Assembly: GCA_031272195.1 (NCBI GenBank)
Contig: JAISUF010000106.1
Location: 1 to 34,607 of the forward strand
Length of the DNA: 34,607 nucleotides
Source of the DNA: Propionibacteriaceae bacterium
Lineage (GTDB): Bacteria > Actinomycetota > Actinomycetes > Propionibacteriales > Propionibacteriaceae
Reading direction: 5' to 3'
Positions within the stretch are counted from its first letter, which is position 1. Each line of letters starts with the position of its first letter. Below the pieces are notes generated by a model. The model saw only the letters and a program-made list of their open reading frames with translations, was not told the DNA's origin and searched no databases. The translations under genes were made by a program, and so were the position numbers. Below, one piece after another: positions 8,227 through 17,024 of the stretch.

Positions 8227-10287
8227 CTAGATGTCAAGGAATCGCACATCCTTGGCGTTGCGCTGGATGAACTGTTTGCGCTGGTCGACGTCCTCGCCCA
8301 TCAGAATCGTGAACATCTCGTCGGCCGCGGCGGCGTCCTCCAGCGTGACTTGCAGCAGGGTGCGCTTGGCCGGGTCCATCGTGGTGTCCCACAAGTCTTC
8401 CGGGTTCATCTCGCCCAGGCCTTTGTAGCGCTGGATCGGGTTCTCCTTCGGCAGCTTCTTGCCGGCCTGCAAGCCCTCGTCGCGCAGGGCGTCGCGCTCC
8501 TCGTCGGTGTAGGCCAGCTGGTGGGGTGAGTTCGACCAGCGCAGCCGGAACAGCGGCGGCTGGGCCAGATAGACGTAGCCGCCGTTGATCAGCGGCTTCA
8601 TGAAGCGGAACAGCAGCGTCAACAGCAGCGTGCGGATGTGGGCGCCGTCGACGTCGGCGTCGGCCATCAGCACGATCTTGTGGTAGCGCAGCCGGTCGAT
8701 GTCGAAATCGTCCTGGACGCCGGTGCCCAGCACGTTGAAGATCGCCGACACCTCCTTGTTCTGCAAGATGCGGTCCATGCGGGCCTTCTCGACGTTCAGG
8801 ATCTTGCCGCGGATCGGCAAAATGGCCTGGATACGCGGGTCGCGCCCGCCTTTGGCCGAGCCGGAGGCCGAATCGCCCTCGACGATGAACACCTCGCACT
8901 CGGCCGGCTCGGTCGAGGAGCAGTCGGACAGTTTGCCGTACTCCCCGGCGCCGCTGAGCAGGCCCTTGCGGGAGCGCGCCAAGTCGCGGGCTTTGCGGGC
9001 GGCGATCCGGGCCGAGGCGGCCGCCTGGGCTTTGCGGATGATCAGCTTGCCCTCCGACGGGTTCTTCTCGAACCAGTCGCCGAGCAGGTCGTTGACGACC
9101 TTCTGGACGAACGAGCGGGCCTCGGTGTTGCCCAACTTCGTTTTCGTCTGGCCCTCGAACTGCGGCTCGCCCAACTTGACCGAGACGATCGCCGTCAGCC
9201 CCTCGCGGATGTCGTCGCCGGAGACTCGGTCGTCGCGCTTCTTGACCATCCCCCACGTCTCGCCCCATTTGTTGACGGTGTTGGTCAGGGCCGCTCGGAA
9301 GCCTTCCTCATGTGTGCCGCCCTCGTGGGTGTTGATGGTGTTGGCGAAGGTGTGCACCGACTCGTTGAACGACGTGTTCCACTGCATCGCCAACTCCAGC
9401 GAGATCTTGTGGACCGGGTCGACCGAGTCGATGGCGATGACGCTCGGGTTGATCGTCTCCTTGTTGCCGGTGAGGTATTTGACGTAGTCGATCAGGCCGT
9501 TGTCGTAGCGGAACGTCTTGGCGCGCACCAGGTCGGCGTCGGGCTCCTCGCCCTCCTCGTCGGTGCGCTGGGGGCGCTCGTCGGTGACCGAGATCGTCAA
9601 ACCCTTGTTGAGGAAGGCCATTTCGCGGAAGCGCGTCGTCAACGTCTCGAAGGAGTAGTTCGTCGTCTCGAAAATCTCCGGCGAGGCGTAGAACGTGATG
9701 ACGGTGCCGACCCGGTCGGTCGCCTCCAACTTCTGCAAGTCGTAGTCGGGCTCGCCCAGCGTGAAAGCCTGGCGCCAGTGGTGGCCGTCGCGGTAGACGT
9801 CGGCGGTCAGCGAGCTGGACAGCGCGTTGACGACCGACACGCCGACGCCGTGCAGGCCGCCGGACACTTTGTAGCCGCCCTCGCCGAACTTGCCGCCGGC
9901 GTGGAGCTTGGTCAGCGCCACCGTCAGGGCCGAGACGCCCTCGGTGGGGTGGATGTCGACGGGGATGCCGCGGCCGTTGTCGGTCACCTGGATGCCGCCT
10001 TCGGGCAGGATGCGCACCTCGATGGCGTCGGCGTAGCCGGCCAGCGCCTCGTCGACGGAGTTGTCGACGACCTCGTAAACCAGGTGGTGCAGGCCGCGCT
10101 CGCCGGTCGAGCCGATGTACATGCCGGGACGTTTGCGGACGGCCTCCAGGCCCTCCAGGACGCGGATCGAGCCGGCGTCGTACTCGCCGGCGGCGACGTG
10201 CGAGGCCTCGGCGACGTCGATGTGCTCGTCGTGGAATACCTCGTCGTCGGCTGGCTGTTGTGCTTCCAGGCCCGGATCTTGCGCCAC
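8227..10287 (-). CDS. gyrB: DNA gyrase subunit B (GTG start)
   Basis: [93 protein letters not shown]. Confidence 0.97.
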   Translation of the reverse strand: MAQDPGLEAQQPADDEVFHDEHIDVAEASHVAAGEYDAGSIRVLEGLEAVRKRPGMYIGSTGERGLHHLVYEVVDNSVDEALAGYADAIEVRILPEGGIQVTDNGRGIPVDIHPTEGVSALTVALTKLHAGGKFGEGGYKVSGGLHGVGVSVVNALSSSLTADVYRDGHHWRQAFTLGEPDYDLQKLEATDRVGTVITFYASPEIFETTNYSFETLTTRFREMAFLNKGLTISVTDERPQRTDEEGEEPDADLVRAKTFRYDNGLIDYVKYLTGNKETINPSVIAIDSVDPVHKISLELAMQWNTSFNESVHTFANTINTHEGGTHEEGFRAALTNTVNKWGETWGMVKKRDDRVSGDDIREGLTAIVSVKLGEPQFEGQTKTKLGNTEARSFVQKVVNDLLGDWFEKNPSEGKLIIRKAQAAASARIAARKARDLARSRKGLLSGAGEYGKLSDCSSTEPAECEVFIVEGDSASGSAKGGRDPRIQAILPIRGKILNVEKARMDRILQNKEVSAIFNVLGTGVQDDFDIDRLRYHKIVLMADADVDGAHIRTLLLTLLFRFMKPLINGGYVYLAQPPLFRLRWSNSPHQLAYTDEERDALRDEGLQAGKKLPKENPIQRYKGLGEMNPEDLWDTTMDPAKRTLLQVTLEDAAAADEMFTILMGEDVDQRKQFIQRNAKDVRFLDI

Positions 10288-10312
10288 GGGTTCTCCTCCC
10301 AGACAAGACGAC

Positions 10313-10340
10313 GCCGCCTGGCGCGAGACGCGCAGGCGGC
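10313..10340 (-). promoter_or_regulatory. Stable hairpin in predicted gyrB 5' leader
   Basis: GCCGCCT g GCGCG AGA CGCGC AGGCGGC: 12 bp with one bulge, located between a TAGAAT -10-like element (10365-10360, minus) and the gyrB RBS. Confidence 0.45.
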
Positions 10341-10600
10341 CCTTCGATGGAACCGCTCCATTCTACCGCACCGCCCGCCGAAACCCCGCCTCCAACACGG
10401 GCCAATGCCCGTCTAACGCCAGAAAACCCGGTTTGCGCCAGCGAAACCCCCCGCCCGCGACTCCCAACCCGCGAACCGGCCCCGTGCCGTCTCAAATCCG
10501 CGCCATTGGCTGCGGCCGTGGTTCGCACGCGGCGCCCTGGCCGGGCGGCGCGACGGCGTCAAGCGGCCTGTCATGCCCGCGGCCCCCTACGATGGTGGGC

Positions 10601-11461
10601 ATGGACCCGATGGACTTGATGGTGGAGACCGAGGCTTTGGCGCGGATCGGGCTGGTGGTCGTGGTGGCGGTGGTCGGGCGGTGGCTGCTGGTGCGCGGCA
10701 TCAACCTGGCCGTCAAGCGGGCCGTCAAACGCTCGGAGAAGGTGGCTTCCGGCTGGGCGGGCAAGGCGCTCGGCGTGCGCAGCCCCGAGCGCTACGAGCA
10801 GCGGCTGAAGACGATCGGCACGCTGTCCGGCTCGGTGGTCACTTTCACCATCGCCGTCATCGCGCTGATCACCATCCTGTCGCTGCTGTCGGTGCCGGTC
10901 GCCCCGCTGCTGGCCTCGGCCGGCATCGGCGGCGTCGCCCTTGGCTTCGGCGCCCAATCGCTGGTCAAGGACTTCCTGGCCGGCATCGCCATGATCATCG
11001 AAGACCAATACGGCGTCGGCGATCTGATCGACACCGGCTCGGCCACCGGCACCGTCGAGGATGTCGGCCTGCGGGTGACGCGCCTGCGCGACGCCACCGG
11101 CCAGGTGTGGTACGTCCGCAACGGCGAGATCCTGCGCGTCGGCAACCAGTCGCAAGGCTGGTCGACGGCCGTCGCCGATGTGCCGATCGCCCCCGACGAG
11201 GACACCGCCAAGGCGCTGGCCGCCCTTGAGCAGGCCGCCGACGAGGTGGCCGCCGAGGGCGAGTTCGCCGATGTGCTGCTGGAGCGTCCCAACGTCGTCG
11301 GTGTCAACGAGATGACGCCCTACGCGATGACGCTGCGGATCGTCGCGAAGACCGCCCCCAACAAACACTGGCCCGTCCAGCGGGCCCTCCTCGAACAAGC
11401 CCAAAACGCCCTGACGGCGGCCGGCATCCGCCAGCCCGCGCCCGGCGTCATCGCCGGGTGA
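10601..11461 (+). CDS. Mechanosensitive ion channel family protein (MscS-type)
   Basis: LLASAGIGGVALGFGAQSLVKDFLAGIAMIIEDQYGVGDLI, GTVEDVGLRVTRLRDATGQVWYVRNGEI are MscS hallmarks; alternative start 10592. Confidence 0.93.
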   Translation: MDPMDLMVETEALARIGLVVVVAVVGRWLLVRGINLAVKRAVKRSEKVASGWAGKALGVRSPERYEQRLKTIGTLSGSVVTFTIAVIALITILSLLSVPVAPLLASAGIGGVALGFGAQSLVKDFLAGIAMIIEDQYGVGDLIDTGSATGTVEDVGLRVTRLRDATGQVWYVRNGEILRVGNQSQGWSTAVADVPIAPDEDTAKALAALEQAADEVAAEGEFADVLLERPNVVGVNEMTPYAMTLRIVAKTAPNKHWPVQRALLEQAQNALTAAGIRQPAPGVIAG

Positions 11462-11690
11462 CGCCCGGCCCACCTGTCACTGCGACATGGGGTGGCGCGA
11501 GCCGACGCCAACCTTGCGACGCCCGCCGCACCTGTCACGGGGGCGCGGGGTGGCGCGAGCCGACGCCAGACAAGGATGTGACGCCCGACGCGCGTGACAC
11601 GCTGCATGGGGCGCGACCCGTCGGAAAGCACGCCCAGGACGAGACGCCCGCCGCACGCGCCACGGGGACACGGGGTGGCGCGCGGTAGGC
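11461..11690. repeat. Four degenerate ~58-63-bp tandem units
   Basis: ACGCCC unit starts at 11461, 11519, 11581, 11644; shared ACGCCCGCCGCAC-TGTCACGGGG...GGGGTGGCGCGAGCCGACGCC. Confidence 0.65.
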
Positions 11691-11696
11691 GGTAGT

Positions 11697-12893
11697 GTGG
11701 GCCAGGTGAAAATCGCATTCGTCTCCATGCACACCTCGCCGGCGATGCAGCCGGGTTCGGGTGACGCCGGGGGCATGAACGTCGTCGAGCGGGCCCAGGC
11801 CGAGGCGTTGGGACGACTAGGCCACCAGGTGGAGCTGATCACCCGCCGCAGCGACCCGGCCGATCCGGACGCCGTCGATTTGGCTCCTGCGGTGGTGTTG
11901 CGCCATCTGGACGCCGGGCCGCGCGCGCCACTGCCGAAGAGCGAGATCGACCGCCACATCGACCAGTTCCGCGACGGCCTGTCGAGGCTGGCCGGCTACG
12001 ACCTGGTCCACTCCCACCATTGGATGTCGGGCGTGGCGGCCCTGCCGCTGGCCAACCAGTGGGGCGTGCCGCACGTGCAGAGTTTTCATTCGGTGGCCGC
12101 GCCGGTCGGCTCGCCGCTGTCGGAGGGCGAGCGTCCCGAGTCGCCGGCCCGCATCGACGGCGAGGCGATGCTGGCGCGGCGCTCGCAGGCGGTGGTGGCG
12201 ATCAGCGCCGCCGAGGCCCACACCGTCATCGAGCGTTGCGGGGCCACCCCCGAGCGCGTCCACATCGTCTCGCCTGGGGTCGATCTGGAGTTGTTCCGGC
12301 CGCAGGGCGAGGGCTGTTGGGCCAAAGAGCGTGGTTACGCCAATGGCTACGTGCTGTTCGCGGCCCGGTTGGAGCCGCTGAAGGGCCCGCAGTTGGCGAT
12401 CGAGGCGGTCGCCCAACTGCCCGCCGACATCCGCCCCCACCTGGTGGTGGCCGGCGATTCGCCCGCCGACTACGCCGGATTCCCCGAGAAGCTGCGCGAG
12501 TTGGCGAAGAGTTTCGGTTTGGAGCATGACGTGACGTTCGTCGGCCCGCAGTCGCGGGCGGCGCTGGCGGCCCTGATGCGCTGCGCCCGGGTGGTGTTGG
12601 TGCCGTCGTATTCGGAGACGTTCGGGCTGGTGGCGTTGGAGGCGGCGGCCAGCGGCACACCCGTTATCGCGTCGGCCTCGGGCGGTCTGCGGGAGGCGGT
12701 CGCCCACGGCGAGACCGGCCAGTTGATGGACTCGCGCCACCCCGACGACTGGGGCAAGGCCCTCAAACGCCTGCTCACCCAGCCGGGGCTGTTGGAGACG
12801 ATGGGCGTCGTGGCCCGCGTCCACGCCCGCCGCTTCGACTGGGACTGCGCCGCCCTGCGCCTGCAAACCATCTACCAGCAACTGCTCCCCTGA
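11697..12893 (+). CDS. Glycosyltransferase, GT4 family, MshA-like (D-inositol-3-phosphate glycosyltransferase-like)
   Basis: VSMHTSPAMQPGSGDAGGMNVVERAQAEALGRLGHQVELITRR, VHSHHWMSG, VPSYSETFGLVALEAAASGTPVIAS; GTG start. Confidence 0.85.
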   Translation: MGQVKIAFVSMHTSPAMQPGSGDAGGMNVVERAQAEALGRLGHQVELITRRSDPADPDAVDLAPAVVLRHLDAGPRAPLPKSEIDRHIDQFRDGLSRLAGYDLVHSHHWMSGVAALPLANQWGVPHVQSFHSVAAPVGSPLSEGERPESPARIDGEAMLARRSQAVVAISAAEAHTVIERCGATPERVHIVSPGVDLELFRPQGEGCWAKERGYANGYVLFAARLEPLKGPQLAIEAVAQLPADIRPHLVVAGDSPADYAGFPEKLRELAKSFGLEHDVTFVGPQSRAALAALMRCARVVLVPSYSETFGLVALEAAASGTPVIASASGGLREAVAHGETGQLMDSRHPDDWGKALKRLLTQPGLLETMGVVARVHARRFDWDCAALRLQTIYQQLLP

Positions 12894-12957
12894 GTGCAAG
12901 GGCCGCGACGGGCGGCGTGGCTCGGCCCCGCCTTCGCGCGCCTGGTCTGACGCCGCC

Positions 12958-12984
12958 GCCACGGGTGCGCCTGCGGCGCGTGGC
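12958..12984 (+). terminator. Hairpin downstream of the glycosyltransferase gene
   Basis: GCCAC gggt GCGCC tgc GGCGC GTGGC; no U tract. Confidence 0.35.
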
Positions 12985-13135
12985 CAGGCGCCCGACTTGG
13001 CGCGGCGGCCTGGCTCCCCGTTCAGGGTGAACTCCATGTTGGCCGGGGATTCCCGCTTTCGCGCGCCGACCGGGGGAACTGCCTCATCTGGCCACAACTG
13101 CCCCGGACACCCCCGACTGGCCCTAGAATAGGGCA

Positions 13136-16100
13136 ATGCGCAAAGGTGCCCTCGCCTTTCTATTGGCAACCGCTTTGTTGATCGCCCTTCCCGCCCCGTT
13201 GGCCCGCGCCGCCGGGCCTTGGTATCTGGCTGGCAGCTTCACCCAGGTGTTGGGCTGTGCGAATAGTTGGGACGCTAGCTGCTCTGACGCCGAGCTGACG
13301 CAGGTCGGATCGGGGTCTGAATACGCCATTGAGGTGGTTTTCACCCCCGACGCGACGACTTGCACCGCGTCGGGCAGCGATTTGCTGTGCGAATTCAAGG
13401 TGACAAATGCGGACTGGTCCGTGAGCTATCCGTCCTCGAATGCCTCGTTCACCGTGCCGCAGTCAACCGTTGGGGATGTGGCGGTTACGTTCTTCTTCAA
13501 CGAGGACACCCATGCTGTCAGTTCGACGTTCAATCCTCGCGTGGTCGGCGATTTCAACAGCCAGCTTGAATGCGGCCCCGGCGAGGCCCGCAATTGGATG
13601 GACGGCACGGACCCGGACGACTGCGCCGCCAACGTCATGCATTATCAAACCAGCGGCCCCGACGCTGGCCGGTGGGTGGCCTGGCTGGGTCCGATCGACG
13701 GCGGCCAATACGCCTTCGAGATTTACGACAACGGCGTTTGGATCGGCCAGAGCCCGACCGACGCCGGCCCCGAGAAGGATCCGATCACGGACGGCTTGGT
13801 GAAGGGCGCGGTCAACGTGCCCGGCTGGACCGCCTCCGACAAGGAAGACTCGCTCTTCCTGCTCGACGACGACGGCTGGGCCAAGTTCGTCTACAGCGTC
13901 AGCAACGTCGCCGACGAGGACTGGTATTCGGTGGCCACCTACGACTCCGAGGACGGGGCCTCGCGCGGCCCGGTCTACACCGTGGCCGGCGACTTCCAAA
14001 CGCAATTCGGCTGCGACGACGCCTGGGATCCGACTTGCGTGGGTCCCGATTGGAGAGCGGGCGACGTGGGCGATTCGACGGTGCGGCTGTCTGACGACGA
14101 TGGCGACGACACGTGGGCCTGGGGCACCTCCGCCCTGCAGGACGACTCAAATGCGCCAAGACCGACTGGCGACACCGCCAGCAGCGACTACACCAACTAC
14201 ACCTTCAAGATCACCGACGGCCTCAGTTGGTATCGCACCTGGGGCACCAGCTGGAAGCCGTCCAGCAGCGACTGCGCCGACACGGACACCAACTCGTCCA
14301 CCTGCGACCAGGAGCGCACCTGGCGCGGCACCGGCTCGCAGAACAATTACACCTTCGACAAGCGGGCCGACGAATATATCGAGGTCGTCTTCGACACCCG
14401 CGGCGAAGACGAGTACACCTGGCCGATGACGGTCAACGGCTACTGGGCCGACGACGATTGGGTCAGCGGCAATAAGCTGGCCGACGGCGTGGCCGCCTAC
14501 ACCCTGACGGTGGACGCCCGCAACATCCCCGACAAGGCGACCGGCGACAGCGCCACCGACGACTGGACGCTGGTCGAAGACTGGGAGTCGACGCCCATCG
14601 ACAACATTGCCAGCCAGTTGCAGGCGACGGTCACAAAGGCGACGCTGATCGACGGCTCGACGGATGTTGATGTCGGCACGCTCCAATGCGAGGACGGCCT
14701 CTGCACGGCCGACGTCACAGCCGAGGGCATCGAGGGCAAGCTGACGATCAGCCAGTTCGCCTACGACTCAGCCTCCGGCACGTACACCGCCAAGGTCACC
14801 TCGACCGTCCCGGCCGTCTACGACATCTCGATCAGCGTCAGCGGGCTGGAGTCGTCCCCCGAGGCACCGGTCAAATTGCACACCGCGACGCTGCCCTTCA
14901 ACGCGCCCACCGTCACGGTGAAGCGCTTGGAAGGCGAGGACGCTTCGGCCCTGGCCGATGGCGAGGAGGTGCAGACGGTCGTCGTCACGGCCACCGACGA
15001 GAACGGCCACGCCTACGCCGGCAAGTCCGTCGTCTTCGACGTGACCGACCTGCCCGACGGCTTCAGCCTGGTCGCCGGCGGCGACTGCGCCATCGACGAC
15101 CCGCCGACCACCCTGACCTGCGCCACCGACGCCCAGGGCAAAGCCACCTTCGCCTTCACCTCGACGCTGCCGGGCTCCTTCGAGTTCCCCAAGCCCGTCC
15201 TCACCCAGACCGGCGACGGCTACTCGTACACCGTCCCCAAGCAGCGCGTCACCGGCACACCGACGATCGAGTTCTACTACGAGTATCCGCCCGTCCAGAC
15301 CGCCTACCGGGCGCTCCTCGACTACGCCAACACCGTCGCCTACGCCAACGGCTCCGACCAGCGCGTGGTGACGGTCAAGGTCGTCGACGCCGAAGGCAAC
15401 GCCGTCGTCGGCCAGCAGGTCTGCCTGGCCGGCACGCCCGCCACGATCACACTGCAAGCCGCCTGCGCCACCACCGACGGCGACGGCGTGGCCACTTTCA
15501 CGCACACCTCGACGACGGTTGGCGCCCACACCTATCTGCCCGCGGACGTCTCTTTGACGGGCGTCGACGCGGCCGACGTGACGGTCACCGGCGAGGGCAA
15601 GGTGGAGTTCATCGCCGTACCGCCCGCCGTGGTCTACTCGGCCGTGGTCAGCTCGCCGAGCGCGGCCTCGCCGGTTGACGGCGGCACGCAGACCGTCTCG
15701 GTGACGGTGACCGGCTCCGACGGCAGCCGCCCGGCGGGCAAGCTCGTCTGCCTGGTCGGGGCGTGGCCCGCCACAGCCGTGCCCGACCCGTCTTTGACGA
15801 TCGCCAACGGCCAGCTTTGCGCCCTGACCAACGACAACGGCGTCGCCGTCTTCCCCTTCAAGGCGACCGCCGCGTTCGAGTACGCCTTCGACTCGGTGAC
15901 GGTGGCCGACGTCGATCCCGGCCGGATCTCGGGCCAGGCCAAGATCGCCTTCTACGCCCCCGACAACAACACCCCGGACAACACCGGCGGCGGCACCCAA
16001 GAGACGACGCCTGGTGTGACGACCGAGGGCGGCACCGAGCCGGGCACGCCCGAAGGCGGCGAGAACTACGTCAACCTGCCCGACGAGAACACCGGCGACA

Positions 16101-16306
16101 CAACCGACAAAGACACCGGCGACGACACCGACGACGACACCGACGAGGCCAGCGACGACGAGACGTCCGCCGACACCGACGAGGGCGGCGGCAGCACCGT
16201 CCCGGCCGGCGGCCAAGTCGCCGACGCCAACACCGCCGCTCCGGCCGTGCTGGCCTTCGGCCTGATCGCCTGCCTGGCCGCCCTGGCCGCCCGCCGCCCC
16301 GCGTGA
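13136..16306 (+). CDS. Large secreted/cell-surface protein: three X25/BaPul-like modules, Ig-like (Big_1-type) repeats, acidic linker, C-terminal TM
   Basis: Signal peptide; internal repeats YLAGSFTQVLGCANSWDASC, VVGDFNSQLECGPGEARNWMDGTDPDDC, TVAGDFQTQFGCDDAWDPTC; Ig-like units with ...VTVKVVDAEGNAVVGQQVCLAG..; C-term ANTAAPAVLAFGLIACLAALAARRPA. Confidence 0.8.
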   Translation: MRKGALAFLLATALLIALPAPLARAAGPWYLAGSFTQVLGCANSWDASCSDAELTQVGSGSEYAIEVVFTPDATTCTASGSDLLCEFKVTNADWSVSYPSSNASFTVPQSTVGDVAVTFFFNEDTHAVSSTFNPRVVGDFNSQLECGPGEARNWMDGTDPDDCAANVMHYQTSGPDAGRWVAWLGPIDGGQYAFEIYDNGVWIGQSPTDAGPEKDPITDGLVKGAVNVPGWTASDKEDSLFLLDDDGWAKFVYSVSNVADEDWYSVATYDSEDGASRGPVYTVAGDFQTQFGCDDAWDPTCVGPDWRAGDVGDSTVRLSDDDGDDTWAWGTSALQDDSNAPRPTGDTASSDYTNYTFKITDGLSWYRTWGTSWKPSSSDCADTDTNSSTCDQERTWRGTGSQNNYTFDKRADEYIEVVFDTRGEDEYTWPMTVNGYWADDDWVSGNKLADGVAAYTLTVDARNIPDKATGDSATDDWTLVEDWESTPIDNIASQLQATVTKATLIDGSTDVDVGTLQCEDGLCTADVTAEGIEGKLTISQFAYDSASGTYTAKVTSTVPAVYDISISVSGLESSPEAPVKLHTATLPFNAPTVTVKRLEGEDASALADGEEVQTVVVTATDENGHAYAGKSVVFDVTDLPDGFSLVAGGDCAIDDPPTTLTCATDAQGKATFAFTSTLPGSFEFPKPVLTQTGDGYSYTVPKQRVTGTPTIEFYYEYPPVQTAYRALLDYANTVAYANGSDQRVVTVKVVDAEGNAVVGQQVCLAGTPATITLQAACATTDGDGVATFTHTSTTVGAHTYLPADVSLTGVDAADVTVTGEGKVEFIAVPPAVVYSAVVSSPSAASPVDGGTQTVSVTVTGSDGSRPAGKLVCLVGAWPATAVPDPSLTIANGQLCALTNDNGVAVFPFKATAAFEYAFDSVTVADVDPGRISGQAKIAFYAPDNNTPDNTGGGTQETTPGVTTEGGTEPGTPEGGENYVNLPDENTGDTTDKDTGDDTDDDTDEASDDETSADTDEGGGSTVPAGGQVADANTAAPAVLAFGLIACLAALAARRPA

Positions 16307-16326
16307 CATACGGGTTCTTCTGTCAC
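16302..16326. repeat. Interspersed palindromic element copy B (inverted relative to copy A), overlapping the stop codon of the surface-protein gene
   Basis: CGTGACATACGGGTTCTTCTGTCAC; reverse complement GTGACAGAAGAACCCGTATGTCACG. Confidence 0.7.
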
Positions 16327-16460
16327 GTTGGCCTCTGGTCCCACGTGACGTGGGGGTATGTGCGAAACCTCCACGACGGCGGTTCGGATGGGTAACAATT
16401 CGACTACCGCAATCTGCGGTTTCGACCACAGGGCCCAGGAAATGCGGCGAAAATGGAGGC

Positions 16461-16991
16461 ATGTGTTCTGCTGCCCCGCTGGAGCGGCCTGAGCTGTGCC
16501 CGGAGTGCCAGCTCGACCACTCCGACGTCGTCTGGCTGCTCGGTCCTTCCGCGCCGGACGCTTGGACGTCGGCCACCACCGGCGAGCGCATGGAGGCCGA
16601 GTTGACCCCGGACATCTGCATTTTGCCTTACCGGGGCCGGATGCGGTTCTTCATTAGGGGCCACATCCAGTTGCCGATCGCCGGCCGCGACCCGTTCGTC
16701 TGGTCGGTTTGGGCCGAGGTGGACGAGGCCGCCATGGACTCGATGTTGCGGACCTGGAACCACCCCAACCGGGCCGGCCTGCCGCAACTGGCCGGCCGGA
16801 TCGCCAACGAGCTGCCCTACGAGCAGCCCACCCGCGAGCTGCCGGTGATGATCGCCAACCGCGATCCCGGCATGGTGCCGCTGCTGATGGTCTCCAAGGG
16901 GTGCGGGCACGTCCTGGCCTGGGAGCAGCGCGACGGCGTCACCCAGCATCGCGTCGCCCAACTGGCCGAACGCTTGGCCCACCTTTGCTGA
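16461..16991 (+). CDS. DUF2199 domain-containing protein
   Basis: CPECQLDHSDVVWLLGPSAPDAW, LTPDICIL, FFIRGHIQLPIAGRDPFVWSVWAEV pattern characteristic of DUF2199; start ATG 16461 after GGAGG. Confidence 0.8.
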   Translation: MCSAAPLERPELCPECQLDHSDVVWLLGPSAPDAWTSATTGERMEAELTPDICILPYRGRMRFFIRGHIQLPIAGRDPFVWSVWAEVDEAAMDSMLRTWNHPNRAGLPQLAGRIANELPYEQPTRELPVMIANRDPGMVPLLMVSKGCGHVLAWEQRDGVTQHRVAQLAERLAHLC

Positions 16992-17024
16992 GTCGGTCGC
17001 AAGTCGGCCCGGCCGCGTCCCCGC

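Noticed and set aside
6163-8529. 788-aa plus-strand ORF
   Set aside because: Antisense to gyrA/gyrB; composition ([18 protein letters not shown]...) is the mirror frame of a high-GC gene and shows no family motif.
16060-16110. LPDENTG as an LPXTG sortase signal in the surface protein
   Set aside because: Not canonical and separated from the TM helix by an ~60-aa acidic linker.
16407-16420. CCGCA-atc-TGCGG mini-hairpin upstream of the DUF2199 gene
   Set aside because: Short stem common by chance at this GC content; no supporting context.
14768-16621. 617-aa minus-strand ORF
   Set aside because: Antisense of the surface-protein gene; repetitive Gly/Val/Asp/Arg content from codon bias.
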